The translations under genes and the position numbers were made by a program. A stretch of DNA of 64,000 bases, from NCBI GenBank assembly GCA_036278715.1, contig DASUKN010000049.1:43874-107873 (forward strand), written 5' to 3'. A model generated the notes under the pieces. It did not search any database, had not been told where the DNA came from, and was given only the letters and a program-made list of their open reading frames with translations. Source of the DNA: Udaeobacter sp025935755. GTDB lineage: Bacteria; Verrucomicrobiota; Verrucomicrobiia; Chthoniobacterales; UBA10450. Of this stretch, positions 14,535 to 24,251 are shown one piece after another. How positions within the stretch are numbered: position 1 is the stretch's first letter; every line of letters begins with the position of its first letter.

Positions 14535-17117
14535 ATGCAGGCCTCCCGCGCAGACCATATCGCGGAAATTGTTCAGGCAGCACTGGAGTGTGGTGCCGCG
14601 GAACGAGCGCAATTTCTGGAGGAAGCCTGCGGTGACGACAGAAGTCTTCGCGTTGAAGTTGAATCGCTTCTTGGGTTTCAAGAAAAGGCGCGCGATTTTA
14701 TTGAGTCGCCTGCTTACGAGGTTGCTTCGAACATTCTCGTCGAACACAACGGCGAACTGCAACCCGGCCAGATCCTTGGCGACTACGAAATAGTATCGCT
14801 ACTCGGCCAAGGAGGCATGGGTGAAGTTTATCTGGCTACCGACACGAAACTGGAGCGCCGGGTTGCCATAAAAATCGTTAAGCACGCAGTTGGTTCTGCC
14901 AGCGTTCTCCCTCATTCGCGGAAGGAGGAAAAAATTCTTGCAGCATTGAATCATCCTAGCATCGCGCGGCTCTATGGAGCGGAGGTCACGTCATCCGGGT
15001 TGCCCTATTTCGTGATGGAATACGTTGAGGGGCGGCGCCTTGATCAATATTGCCGTGAACAGGAATTGTCGATTCCAGATCGGCTCGCAATTTTTCGTAA
15101 AGTCTGCGCCGCGATAACCTATGCTCATCAGAACCTGATCATTCATCGGGATATCAAGCCGGCGAACATTCGCGTCACAATTGACGGGGAGCCGAAGCTG
15201 CTGGATTTCGGCATTGCCAAATTACTCGATCCGGAGACATCAAGCGCTGCCGAACTGACGATGACTTTCGCGGCGGTGATGACGCCTGAATACGCCAGCC
15301 CGGAACAGGTGCGTGGCGAGAACATCACGACTGCGAGCGACGTTTACAGCCTCGGTGTGGTGTTATACGAGCTCCTCACAGGACAGCGTCCATATAACAT
15401 TAAAACTCGAAACCCTACCGAGATCGCGCGCGTAGTCAGCGATTATCAACCAGCGCGCCCAAGCACGGCAGTGGCGAAACTTGAAGGGACGGATTCTGGA
15501 CGCGTAGTCCTCGATCCAAGATCGCTTCGAGGCGATTTGGACAACATCGTTTTGAAAGCTCTTCGGAAAGAGTCGAGTCGCCGGTATCTTTCGGTCGCGC
15601 AGTTTTCTGATGACATTCGTCGCTACCTGGAAGGCCGTCCGGTCAGCGCGCGCAAAGACACATTCAAGTATCGCTCCCTGAAGTTTATCAAACGCAACAA
15701 ACTCGCTGTCGGCGCCGGAGGGGTGATCATGTTGAGTCTCGTCGCCGGTATCGCTGCCACCGCGGTGGAAGCCAGGCGCGCCAATCAACAACGCGCACGG
15801 GCAGAAAAACGCTTCAACGATGTTCGCCGCCTGGCGAACGCTCTCATGTTCGAGATTCACGACTCGGTGAAAGATTTGCAGGGCTCCACGCCGACGAGGC
15901 GTCTCATCGTTAGTCGCGCGCTGGAATATCTGGATAGTCTGGCACGTGAAGCATCTGGCGATCCGCAATTGCAACGGGATTTGGCGAGTGCTTACGAGAA
16001 AGTCGGCGATATCCAGGGCAACCCCTATTCCGCCAACCTCGGCGACGTGGAAGGCGCGCTTAGCAGTTATCGCAAAGCGCTCGCTATTCGCGAGAAACTG
16101 GAAAGCAAGGACCAGACCGTCGAAGCCAGCATGGAGTTGGCGCGTAGTTATCGTGCGATGGGCGACATTTTGGAACAAAAAGGAGACGTCGCTGGTACGA
16201 TGCAGAACTATCGTCGTTCAACTTCCATGTTCGAAGAACTGGCCGCCGCCCACTCAGCGGATCTCTCCGTGCAAGATGAATTGGCTCGGGCTTACGAAGC
16301 ACAAGGAGATGGACTCGGGCGCGTCCCGGATAGCGCCGCTGAACGGCTCAAATCGTACGCCAGCGCATTGTCTATCCGGCAAAAATTGCTAGCCCAAAAA
16401 GCTTATGATCCGAAACTACGCCGAAGCGTCGGACTAACCTTGCTCAAAGTTGGGGGCGCCAACGATGCCAAAAAGCCGGAGTCCATCGACAGTATCAAAC
16501 ATGGTATCAATATGCTCGAAAAGCTGTCGGCGGAATATCCACACAATCAACGTGCGCGTCGCGAGGTGGGTTATGGCTATTACCAGCTTGGAAATACTTT
16601 TGTTGAAGCTGGTGATTACGCCGCAGCGTTGGAAAGCAGGCGCAAAGCATTTGCTATTCGAGAGCAGATCGCTGCCCAGGATCCAAAAAATGCGCAAGCC
16701 GTTTTCGACCTTGCAGTGGCACATGCCGATATATCTGAGGCGCTCACTGCGAGTGGTTCGAGTACTGAAGCAGTGGATCACGCGCAACATGCCTTGTCGC
16801 TCTTGCAGGAATTATCCGCCGCCGACCCGGACAATGTTGTTTATTCGCGGAACATCGGATTGTGTTACGAAAAATTGGCGGCTGTGTTTCAGCGCCTTGG
16901 CGCAGATGAGAGTCGGTCCAGGGCACAACGCACAAAGGACTGGACTGAAGCGCGTGCCTGGTACGAAAAAGCGTCGCGCCTTTTCAGCGAGCTTCGAGAT
17001 CGTGGCACACTGATGCCGGCAGACTCTGAACAGCCAGCGAAATTCGAAAACAAAGTGCGGGAATGTGATGCAGCTATTTCCAGTCTCAAAGTTAATCCGG
17101 GATCTGCTGGTCCGTGA
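14535..17117 (+). CDS. Transmembrane Ser/Thr protein kinase with TPR sensor domain
   Basis: 860 residues. A short N-terminal helical segment (residues 1-75) precedes the kinase domain (about 83-370). It has glycine loop LLGQGGMGEVY, VAIK lysine near 113, catalytic IIHRDIKPAN near 202-210, LDFGIAKLL, and activation-loop end TPEYASPEQV. All catalytic residues are present. One membrane helix lies at about 394-412 (GGVIMLSLVAGIAATAV), then a long helical TPR region (about 450-830) with repeats such as ALSSYRKALAIREKL. Likely inner-membrane with the TPR part on the far side. Paired with the sigma factor just upstream. Confidence 0.92.
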   Translation: MQASRADHIAEIVQAALECGAAERAQFLEEACGDDRSLRVEVESLLGFQEKARDFIESPAYEVASNILVEHNGELQPGQILGDYEIVSLLGQGGMGEVYLATDTKLERRVAIKIVKHAVGSASVLPHSRKEEKILAALNHPSIARLYGAEVTSSGLPYFVMEYVEGRRLDQYCREQELSIPDRLAIFRKVCAAITYAHQNLIIHRDIKPANIRVTIDGEPKLLDFGIAKLLDPETSSAAELTMTFAAVMTPEYASPEQVRGENITTASDVYSLGVVLYELLTGQRPYNIKTRNPTEIARVVSDYQPARPSTAVAKLEGTDSGRVVLDPRSLRGDLDNIVLKALRKESSRRYLSVAQFSDDIRRYLEGRPVSARKDTFKYRSLKFIKRNKLAVGAGGVIMLSLVAGIAATAVEARRANQQRARAEKRFNDVRRLANALMFEIHDSVKDLQGSTPTRRLIVSRALEYLDSLAREASGDPQLQRDLASAYEKVGDIQGNPYSANLGDVEGALSSYRKALAIREKLESKDQTVEASMELARSYRAMGDILEQKGDVAGTMQNYRRSTSMFEELAAAHSADLSVQDELARAYEAQGDGLGRVPDSAAERLKSYASALSIRQKLLAQKAYDPKLRRSVGLTLLKVGGANDAKKPESIDSIKHGINMLEKLSAEYPHNQRARREVGYGYYQLGNTFVEAGDYAAALESRRKAFAIREQIAAQDPKNAQAVFDLAVAHADISEALTASGSSTEAVDHAQHALSLLQELSAADPDNVVYSRNIGLCYEKLAAVFQRLGADESRSRAQRTKDWTEARAWYEKASRLFSELRDRGTLMPADSEQPAKFENKVRECDAAISSLKVNPGSAGP

Positions 17118-17147
17118 ACGGAACAGGCACTTCCACATAGCATCGTC

Positions 17148-17354
17148 ATGACACTCGAACTGAAAGGTCCATGTGAGAAGTGTCGACGGACTATTAGTTC
17201 AGGCGGCGTCGCGTACATCTGTGGTTACGAATGCACGTATTTCTCGAGTTGCGCCGACGAAATGAAGTACGTTTGTCCGAATTGTGAAGGTGAATTGGTT
17301 CGAAGACCCCGACGAAATACGTCGGCTAGTTCGGCCGATGCGCCTGGTGCTTGA
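17148..17354 (+). CDS. DUF1272 family small cysteine-rich protein
   Basis: 68 residues with CEKC near the start, then CGYEC, SSCADE and CPNCEGELVRRP, the DUF1272 layout likely to bind zinc. One of the usual family cysteines (CTFCADC) is replaced, reading CTYFSSCADE. The role of the family is unknown. The 3' end overlaps the convergent RibD-like gene by 29 bases, so the last residues (SADAPGA) are in shared DNA. The start ATG 17148 is 31 bases after the kinase stop. Confidence 0.8.
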   Translation: MTLELKGPCEKCRRTISSGGVAYICGYECTYFSSCADEMKYVCPNCEGELVRRPRRNTSASSADAPGA

Positions 17355-18033
17355 TTCGATAGGTGAGAAAACATTCTTTGCCAACGGTGCGAAGCTGAGT
17401 TAACGAGCAAAGCACGCTCTTAGGGAAGAATTCCCTGCTCAGACCGGTCAGAGTCGGAGCATTCGCGCCGCCGAAGAGGTACGGTGCGATGGTGAGATTA
17501 AGCTGATCGACCAATCCCCGCTCCAGCAACGAGCGGAAAAGAGTCGGACCCCCCTCACAGTCAACCCTGCGTACCTTGTAATGATTACCCAGAGTTTTCA
17601 GCATTTCAGCAAGATTGACCTGGCTTGCGCTCGTTAGGTGGAGAGTAGCCCGTTTGCTCAAAGCGCGCTGGTTCTTCCGCGGCATCCGGCTGGTTGAAAA
17701 GATGATGATCGGCGAGATGTTGGATTGAAAAAGTTTCAGTCGATCGTCGATGCAGCCTCTGTTCGAGATGATAACGCGAAGCGGGGAGCGTGACTGACCG
17801 CGTTTAGTTCTTAATTTCTGCAGTTCCGCCGGCACTCCAAGCCGCACGTTATCGCGCTCCAGACTTGTGTGCCCGAGCAGAACTGCATCGGCTAACGCGC
17901 GCTGGCGAAATAAATGCAGCTTGTCCTCACGTGAAGTGAAATCTACCGGCCCGAAATTCCTGGTCGTGACCTTGCCATCAGCGGTTATGGCGAAGGTGGC
18001 GACTACGAATGGGCGGTTGCGCTTGCCTCTCAT
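17326..18033 (-). CDS. RibD C-terminal / dihydrofolate-reductase-fold protein
   Basis: 235 residues with the reductase fold used by the second domain of RibD (5-amino-6-ribosylaminouracil reductase). VVATFAITADGKVTTRNF matches the usual N-terminal strand, ALADAVLLGHTSLERDN the NADPH-binding loop, and VDCEGGPTLFRSLLERGLVD the conserved substrate-side motif. No deaminase domain is attached, so it could be a stand-alone reductase or a relative of unknown substrate. Upstream lies a simple-word repeat. Confidence 0.82.
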   Translation of the reverse strand: MRGKRNRPFVVATFAITADGKVTTRNFGPVDFTSREDKLHLFRQRALADAVLLGHTSLERDNVRLGVPAELQKLRTKRGQSRSPLRVIISNRGCIDDRLKLFQSNISPIIIFSTSRMPRKNQRALSKRATLHLTSASQVNLAEMLKTLGNHYKVRRVDCEGGPTLFRSLLERGLVDQLNLTIAPYLFGGANAPTLTGLSREFFPKSVLCSLTQLRTVGKECFLTYRIKHQAHRPN

Positions 18034-18045
18034 GACAAAGAAAAC

Positions 18046-18131
18046 GCCGAACGTCTAACGGCCAACGTCCAATACATAACCTTCTGAGTTAAGCATTGAG
18101 CGTTGGACGTTGGGCGTTGGGCGTTGAAGCG
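18046..18131. repeat. Palindromic simple-word repeat (AACGTCC/GGACGTT)
   Basis: Left half has CGAACGTCTAACGGCCAACG; right half has GAGCGTTGGACGTTGGGCG followed by TTGGGCGTTG. The halves are inverted with a short AT-rich centre. Same style as the in-frame insert in obgE (622-708). Confidence 0.7.
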
Positions 18132-18136
18132 CTTTA

Positions 18137-19165
18137 TCATTCCGGTTCGCCCAGCTCATGTTCGAGTGTGACAACTTCCTCTTCCATTTCGCGAAGCTTC
18201 ACGCGTTCTGCTGCGCCGCTCGGCTTGTAAAACAGGTAGACAACCGCACCGGGAAGACAGCAAACGAGGATGATCACAAAACTCAACGATCCGATGAGAA
18301 TCGCTTTTGCTTCCGGAACGGCGCACAATCCGTTGAGCATGATCTGCAAAACTTTTTCGCGCAGCCCGATTCCGGCGAAACTGATCGGCAACGCTGAAAT
18401 GGTTCGTTCGATGGGCATCACGGCGAAAAAGTCGATAAGCGGTACCCAGACACCCAGCGCGTACGCCGCGAAGAGAAAAGCACTGAACGTAGCTAGATGC
18501 GCGACGATCGAGGCGCCAAACGCTACGAGCGATGCCCGCCAATGATGGGCATACAGATGATAGGCGGCGAAAATCTCAATCAGTTTCTCGCGCCCCGGGA
18601 AATGTGCCGGGAAATAATGGAACAACTTGAATCCACTGATAACGAAAGTCGCGATCAGGAAGGTAACGGACGCGCCTAGAAGGATTAGCAACAGCCACAG
18701 TAAATTTCGGGTCTCAGGTTTCTGGGAAAGAAAATCATAGCGCATCGCAATGAGCGTGGCCGTAACGGCAACGAGGGCGACGAGTCCGATGAATCGGTCA
18801 AACACGACGGCCAGCAGCGCGCCCGCTTTTTTGTCAGGCGTTTCCTTCAGCAAATAATAACTTTTGATGATGTCGCCGCCGGTGCCTCCGGGGAGAAACT
18901 GATTGTAAAATAATCCTATGAAGAACAGTCCGATCAGGCGCGGAGTGCTGAGGTGAATACTTTGCACTTTCAGCAGAACGTTCCAGCGGAACGCCGCTGC
19001 CGCCTCCACGACGAAGTAAGCCAGCATCGACATCAAAACCCAGCGGTACTCCGCGTGCCGGAGCGCCTCGAGCATTTGGGCGCGCCGGTTTGGATCGTGA
19101 TAAACCCAGTACAGGACGGCGACGGTGACGCTGACCTGAAAAATCGTGACCAGGACCTTTTTCAT
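18137..19165 (-). CDS. Lysylphosphatidylglycerol-synthase-like (flippase-like) membrane protein
   Basis: 342 residues, about eight membrane helices, of the family annotated as lysylphosphatidylglycerol synthase TM region or AglD2/YbhN-like. FIGLFYNQFLPGGTGGDIIKSYYL is the conserved loop, and AVVFDRFIGLVALV and ALPISFAGIGLREKVL also fit. The soluble aminoacyl-transferase domain of MprF is absent, so lipid flipping rather than lysinylation is the more likely role (inference). Starts inside the stop of the upstream isomerase-like gene (4-base overlap), so the two are translated together. Confidence 0.85.
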   Translation of the reverse strand: MKKVLVTIFQVSVTVAVLYWVYHDPNRRAQMLEALRHAEYRWVLMSMLAYFVVEAAAAFRWNVLLKVQSIHLSTPRLIGLFFIGLFYNQFLPGGTGGDIIKSYYLLKETPDKKAGALLAVVFDRFIGLVALVAVTATLIAMRYDFLSQKPETRNLLWLLLILLGASVTFLIATFVISGFKLFHYFPAHFPGREKLIEIFAAYHLYAHHWRASLVAFGASIVAHLATFSAFLFAAYALGVWVPLIDFFAVMPIERTISALPISFAGIGLREKVLQIMLNGLCAVPEAKAILIGSLSFVIILVCCLPGAVVYLFYKPSGAAERVKLREMEEEVVTLEHELGEPE

Positions 19166-20076
19166 TCGCCAAAGCGTTCCTTCCAGATTCGAACGGACTG
19201 ACTAATCGCATCCGCGGTTTTGTTGGGACTCATCTCCCAGACAAATAAGCAGTTTGTGGGAAGGAGCGGAACAAGTTTATCAAAATCTATGCCGCCTGTG
19301 AAAGGCGCTTCATGATCTTTGGCCGGCCAAATGCAGTCCTGCACGTGACAGCCAAACGCACGGGAGCCGACGACGCCTAACCACTCGGCATGATCAATGA
19401 ATCCCAGATTTTCCTTGATTTGTGAATGTCCAAAATCGTGCCAATAGCCGACCTGACCCGAATTCAATTCATCCAACAAACCCGGCAACTCGCGTTCGCT
19501 TGGAATTTCTTCGTAACCTCGCCGGCTTTCCAGGGCGATCCGGACGTTCTTCGAAGCCGCATGCTCAATGACCCGGCGCAGGCAATCCTTCACCAGTCGC
19601 AGATGAGCGGGCGCACGTCGTTCACGGGTTTCCACCGCTTTCAGTTTGGCCTGCACGTAACCGCGGGAGAGATTCTCGCCCGCCTTAATCATCCCGATGA
19701 GGCGATCGGTGATTGGGCGCATTTCCACCTGGCCCAGATGTAGGACCACAAAAGGTGCATGCAGTCGTTCGGCGAAATCAATTGTTTGAAGCGTTTGTTT
19801 AACGGCGCGCTCACGTTCAGCCTGGGAGAGAGCAGAAAACTGATAGCAATCCGGTGAAGCCACCATCACTTCCACCGGTAACGGACAGAAATTATGCAAA
19901 CTGCTGAAACGAACTTCGCCGGAATCGAACATTTTCTGAATTCCCGGCATCAGCGATAAGCGCACCCCATGGCCAAGTTCAATCATATCAAAACCGAGTT
20001 CGGTTTTGATTTCGCGTAGCATTTCATCTCCGGCGGTATGCCGGCCGGAGTTCCAGCAAGTGGAAAACGAAATCAT
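19162..20076 (-). CDS. Sugar phosphate isomerase/epimerase-like TIM barrel protein
   Basis: 304 residues of the xylose-isomerase-like TIM barrel superfamily. Visible pieces are FDMIELGHGVRL, VRFSSLHNFCPLP, FVVLHLGQVEM, VRIALESRRGYEEIP with the metal-side glutamate, VGYWHDFGHSQIKENLG (His/Asp pair) and FGCHVQDCIW. The substrate cannot be read. It overlaps the membrane flippase-like gene by 4 bases, suggesting a shared envelope-lipid or sugar pathway (inference). Confidence 0.8.
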   Translation of the reverse strand: MISFSTCWNSGRHTAGDEMLREIKTELGFDMIELGHGVRLSLMPGIQKMFDSGEVRFSSLHNFCPLPVEVMVASPDCYQFSALSQAERERAVKQTLQTIDFAERLHAPFVVLHLGQVEMRPITDRLIGMIKAGENLSRGYVQAKLKAVETRERRAPAHLRLVKDCLRRVIEHAASKNVRIALESRRGYEEIPSERELPGLLDELNSGQVGYWHDFGHSQIKENLGFIDHAEWLGVVGSRAFGCHVQDCIWPAKDHEAPFTGGIDFDKLVPLLPTNCLFVWEMSPNKTADAISQSVRIWKERFGE

Positions 20077-20092
20077 CGGCGTATGATCATCT

Positions 20093-20178
20093 TGTCATTG
20101 TGAGCAGAGTGGTTCGTCGCTAAGCGTTGGGCTTGGCAAGGCAGTCCCTCGACTCCGCTCCACTCCGCTCGGGATCAC
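20093..20178. repeat. Palindromic repeat, family A
   Basis: Starts TTGTCATTGTGAGCAGAGTGG and ends CCGCTCCACTCCGCTCGGGATCA. Lies in the gap between the isomerase-like gene and the MFS gene, just beyond the MFS stop codon. Confidence 0.7.
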
Positions 20179-20181
20179 CAT

Positions 20182-21465
20182 TCAGCAGACCGGCTCAATT
20201 TCAGGCTCCGGAGCGGGCGCCACCGGTTGATCGCAAACATGCCGTCCGGCAATACTCAGAACTGAGACAGCGGCGATTCCGTAGATCACGGAGGCGATGG
20301 TCAAAATTGTTCGCATCCCGATGAGATCAGCGAACCCGGGGATGATCAGGCCTGCGACCGGCATCAGGCCAAAAAAGCTCATGCCAACTACTGCTGAGAC
20401 GCGGCCGCGCAAATGGGGCGGTGCTTGTTCCTGCACGATTGTGTTAGTAAGGCCAAAGTTCATCGACAGAGCAATGGCGATAGCTGCCATTGCGCACGCA
20501 GTCAGCCAAAAACCTCCCGAGATCGACATGAGAAAAACACCCGCCGCAATGGCTAACACGTTTCCGGTCATGAATTTCAATCGATGCTGACGCGCAACAC
20601 TGAGCAGCCCAATCGATCCGAGGAATGCACCACTTCCCGAGATCGCCATCAGCCCACCCATGCTTGTCGCACCAAGATGAAGGATATCCCGCACGTAAAG
20701 CGGGAGCATCACTGAGATCGCCGGGAAAACAAAGATGGTGTTCAGCGCAATCAGGCTGATAAGCGAAACAATGATGCGATGGGAACGAACGTAACGGAAT
20801 CCCTCCAGAATTCCGCTACGGCGTTGTTCTTCTTCCTCCGGCGTCCCCATAGGCCGTTTTGGCAGCGAGATAAGTGCTACGATCAATGCAACAAACGTGA
20901 AAGCATTCGTGAAAAATGCTGATGCCGCGCCAAACCAGCCTACAAAAAGGCCGGCCACCGACGGACCAATCAAACGTGACCCATGGAAAACCGATCTGTC
21001 GAGCGCGACAGCTGCGGCGATCTCATCCCGTTTCACTAATTCCGGCACCAGCGCACTGATGGCCGGCATCTCGTAAGAGAACGCAATGCCCAAAAGCAAC
21101 GCGAAGAAAATGATGTGCCACACTCGGACGTGACCGCTCATCACCAGGAATCCCAGAGCCACAGCAAAGATGATCTGCACGATTTGCGTCGCTACCAGGA
21201 TCTTGCGCTTGTCTATCCGGTCGGCCAACGAACCCGCTATCGGAGCAAGTATTAGCGCAGGTAATCCCGCGGCGAAGTTCACCAGCCCAAGCAGTATCGC
21301 CTTCGTGGTGAGTCCACTCATAACCCAGCTTTGGGCCATCATTTGCATCCAGGTGCCACTGTCGGAAATAAGCGAACCGATAACGTACCGGCGAAACGGT
21401 CCCTGTCGCAAAAGTTCCAGCGACTTCAATCCAACGTGTTTTTCCTGCCCATTCATCGCAAACAC
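20182..21465 (-). CDS. MFS transporter (MFS_3, EntS-like exporter)
   Basis: 427 residues with about twelve membrane helices. ISDSGTWMQMMAQSWVMSGLT at the first helix and GSLADRIDKRKILV between helices 2 and 3 are characteristic of the MFS_3 branch (enterobactin/multidrug exporters). The second half includes MNFGLTNTIVQEQAPPHLRG and RVSAVVGMSFFG. Substrate not readable. It stands alone between repeat elements, so probably its own transcript. Confidence 0.88.
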   Translation of the reverse strand: MFAMNGQEKHVGLKSLELLRQGPFRRYVIGSLISDSGTWMQMMAQSWVMSGLTTKAILLGLVNFAAGLPALILAPIAGSLADRIDKRKILVATQIVQIIFAVALGFLVMSGHVRVWHIIFFALLLGIAFSYEMPAISALVPELVKRDEIAAAVALDRSVFHGSRLIGPSVAGLFVGWFGAASAFFTNAFTFVALIVALISLPKRPMGTPEEEEQRRSGILEGFRYVRSHRIIVSLISLIALNTIFVFPAISVMLPLYVRDILHLGATSMGGLMAISGSGAFLGSIGLLSVARQHRLKFMTGNVLAIAAGVFLMSISGGFWLTACAMAAIAIALSMNFGLTNTIVQEQAPPHLRGRVSAVVGMSFFGLMPVAGLIIPGFADLIGMRTILTIASVIYGIAAVSVLSIAGRHVCDQPVAPAPEPEIEPVC

Positions 21466-21657
21466 TCATAGACGGGATAAACGAAGCCCGCAATGGATGA
21501 GCTGCCCTCTGATCAGCAGATCGTCTTCGTTCTCCCTCGTCGTCGCAATTTACATTTCGTCCAGCCCGGCAAGCGCGGACGAGACGAGAACGGGGAGCGG
21601 GAGAAATGAATTTCATCCCGCGGTTTGGAAACCGCCGGACGTTTGTTATTTTGAACC

Positions 21658-24228
21658 ATGCGCATCGACAGATACACGCAAAAAATGCAGGAAGCCCTGC
21701 AGGCGGCGCAGGACCTCGCGTCGCAATTGAACAATTCCGAAATCACAAACGAACATTTTCTTTCTGCTCTTCTGGGCCAAAGCGACGGCATAGCGCGGCC
21801 GCTTCTGGAAAAGATCGGCGCGAATGTGGATCAATTGCAGGAACGGTTGCGTACCGACTTGGAGCGGCGCCCTAAGATCCATGGCAGCGCCGCCGATGTG
21901 CGTATCTCGAACGAACTCCGCACGGTGCTGGATAGCGCCGAGAAAGAGATGTCCAAGCTTAAGGATGAGTTCACAAGCGCCGAGCATTATCTGCTCGCGC
22001 TATCCGGCACAAATGTACCGGCGGCAAAGTTGCTGAAAGATCCTGGCGTCACGCGCGACAAGCTGATGCAGGCGCTTCAGCAGGTGCGCGGTTCACAGCG
22101 CGTCACCGATCAAAATCCGGAAGGCAAGTTCCAGGCCCTGGAAAAGTACGGACGCGATCTCACCGAGCTGGCGCGGCGCGGCAAGATCGATCCGGTGATT
22201 GGACGCGACAACGAGATCCGGCGTGTCATGCAAGTACTTTCACGCCGCACAAAAAATAATCCGGTGTTGATCGGCGACCCGGGCGTCGGCAAGACGGCGA
22301 TCGTGGAAGGTTTGGCGCGTCGCGTGATCAGCGGCGATGTCCCCGATTCTTTGAAAAATAAACGCATCATCGCGATGGATATCGGCGCCATGGTTGCCGG
22401 CGCCAAGTTCCGCGGGGAATTCGAGGACCGGCTCAAAGCCTTCTTAAAAGAAGTCACTGACTCTCAGGGCCAGGTCGTTCTTTTTATCGATGAATTGCAC
22501 ACGATCGTTGGGGCCGGCGCGGCGGAAGGTTCGGTCGATGCGTCCAATATGCTCAAGCCAATGCTGGCGCGTGGGGAATTACGCACCGTCGGCGCGACCA
22601 CGATCGATGAATATCGCAAATACATCGAGAAAGATGCCGCCTTAGAACGGCGTTTTCAGCCGGTTCTTGTGGGTGAGCCCAGTGTTGAAGACACAATCGC
22701 GATTCTGCGCGGATTAAAGGAGCGTTACGAGGTCCACCACGGGGTGCGGATTACCGATGGAGCATTGGTCGCAGCAGCTGTCCTGTCACAGCGTTACATC
22801 ACGGACCGTTTCCTGCCTGATAAGGCGATCGATTTGGTGGACGAAGCGGCATCTCGTTTGAAGATCGAGCTGGATTCCATGCCGACTGAAATCGACGTGA
22901 TCGAGCGCCAGGTCATGCAGCACGAAATGGAACGGCAGGCGCTCAAGAAAGAGAAAGATCCGGCCAGCAAAGAGCGTTTGAAAAAACTGGAGAAGGAACT
23001 GGCTGAGCTCAAGGAAAAATCGAATGCACTCAAGGCAGAATGGCAGAAGGAAAAAGCGGTTATCGATGAGCAGCGCAAGGTGAAGGAAGAGATCGATCGT
23101 TTTCGGACCGAGCTGGAACGTGCCCAGCGTCGCGGGGAATTGGCTAATGCCAGCGAAATTCAATACGGGCGCATTCCCGAACTGGAAAAGAAACTGTCCG
23201 ATCTCACCGCAAAATCGGCCAAGACCCAAAAGCGTTTGCTCCGGGAAGAAGTCACAGAGGAAGACATTGCCGAGGTTGTGTCGCACTGGACGGGTATTCC
23301 GGTTTCGCGTTTGCAGGAAGGCGAGCGTGAAAAACTGGTAAAGCTTGAGAGCCACTTGCACCTGCGTGTCGTTGGTCAGGATGAGGCGATCAAGGCGGTG
23401 TCCAACGCCGTGCGTCGCGCTCGGGCAGGTCTGCAGGATCCAAATCGTCCACTGGGTTCATTCATCTTTCTCGGTCCCACGGGCGTTGGGAAAACTGAAT
23501 TGGCCCGCGCACTTGCCGAATTTTTATTCGACGACGAGAACGCAATGATCCGTATCGACATGAGTGAATACATGGAGAAACACACTGTCGCGCGGTTGAT
23601 CGGCGCTCCGCCGGGCTACGTCGGCTACGAGGAAGGCGGTCAACTTTCTGAGGCCGTTCGTCGGAAGCCGTATTCGGTCGTGCTCTTTGACGAAATTGAA
23701 AAGGCGCATCCGGACGTGTTCAACGTGCTGCTGCAGGTCCTCGACGACGGCCGGATCACCGACGGGCAAGGGAGGACGGTCGATTTCAAGAACACGGTCG
23801 TCATCATGACTTCCAACATCGGTTCGCAATACATCACCGAGGAAGAGTCTCCCGAAGCACGTCGGCGACTGGTGATGGACGCGTTACGCGCACATTTTCG
23901 ACCTGAATTTTTGAATCGTGTCGACGAGATCATCATTTTTGACCGGCTCAGTGAAGAGGAGTTAAAGAAGATCGTCGAGATTCAGCTTGGCCGGTTGTCG
24001 AAACGTCTCGAGCAACAAAAGATCACACTCAAGCTGTCAGATGCGGCGAAAGCACTGCTGGCGCGCGAAGGGTACGATCCTGTTTACGGCGCGCGACCCT
24101 TGCGTCGCGCCATCCAAAGAAAAATTCTCGATCCGCTCAGTATCGACATTCTCGAAGGGAAAGTGCGCGAAGGTCAGACCGTGCACGTCGACGCCAAAGA
24201 GGGCGCACTTGAATTTCGCGAAAAATAG
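21658..24228 (+). CDS. clpB: ATP-dependent disaggregase ClpB
   Basis: Hexameric AAA+ chaperone that rescues aggregated protein with DnaK, 856 residues, full length. N domain about 1-145 (NSEITNEHFLSALLG). First AAA module with Walker A GDPGVGKT near 208 and Walker B VVLFIDELHT. Long coiled-coil M domain about 410-525 (LEKELAELKEKSNALKAEW), which separates ClpB from ClpA/C. Second module with GPTGVGKTELARALAEFLF near 605, VVLFDEIEKAH and the sensor GARPLRRAIQ. Likely heat-induced, but no clear heat-shock promoter or CIRCE element is visible upstream. Confidence 0.98.
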   Translation: MRIDRYTQKMQEALQAAQDLASQLNNSEITNEHFLSALLGQSDGIARPLLEKIGANVDQLQERLRTDLERRPKIHGSAADVRISNELRTVLDSAEKEMSKLKDEFTSAEHYLLALSGTNVPAAKLLKDPGVTRDKLMQALQQVRGSQRVTDQNPEGKFQALEKYGRDLTELARRGKIDPVIGRDNEIRRVMQVLSRRTKNNPVLIGDPGVGKTAIVEGLARRVISGDVPDSLKNKRIIAMDIGAMVAGAKFRGEFEDRLKAFLKEVTDSQGQVVLFIDELHTIVGAGAAEGSVDASNMLKPMLARGELRTVGATTIDEYRKYIEKDAALERRFQPVLVGEPSVEDTIAILRGLKERYEVHHGVRITDGALVAAAVLSQRYITDRFLPDKAIDLVDEAASRLKIELDSMPTEIDVIERQVMQHEMERQALKKEKDPASKERLKKLEKELAELKEKSNALKAEWQKEKAVIDEQRKVKEEIDRFRTELERAQRRGELANASEIQYGRIPELEKKLSDLTAKSAKTQKRLLREEVTEEDIAEVVSHWTGIPVSRLQEGEREKLVKLESHLHLRVVGQDEAIKAVSNAVRRARAGLQDPNRPLGSFIFLGPTGVGKTELARALAEFLFDDENAMIRIDMSEYMEKHTVARLIGAPPGYVGYEEGGQLSEAVRRKPYSVVLFDEIEKAHPDVFNVLLQVLDDGRITDGQGRTVDFKNTVVIMTSNIGSQYITEEESPEARRRLVMDALRAHFRPEFLNRVDEIIIFDRLSEEELKKIVEIQLGRLSKRLEQQKITLKLSDAAKALLAREGYDPVYGARPLRRAIQRKILDPLSIDILEGKVREGQTVHVDAKEGALEFREK

Positions 24229-24251
24229 TCCTCACTACTCCTCCTTGTAGT

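Noticed and set aside
17148..17354. DUF1272 gene as an artefact because it overlaps the RibD-like gene
   Set aside because: Its CxxC layout is clear and the overlap is only at the 3' ends, so both genes are kept.
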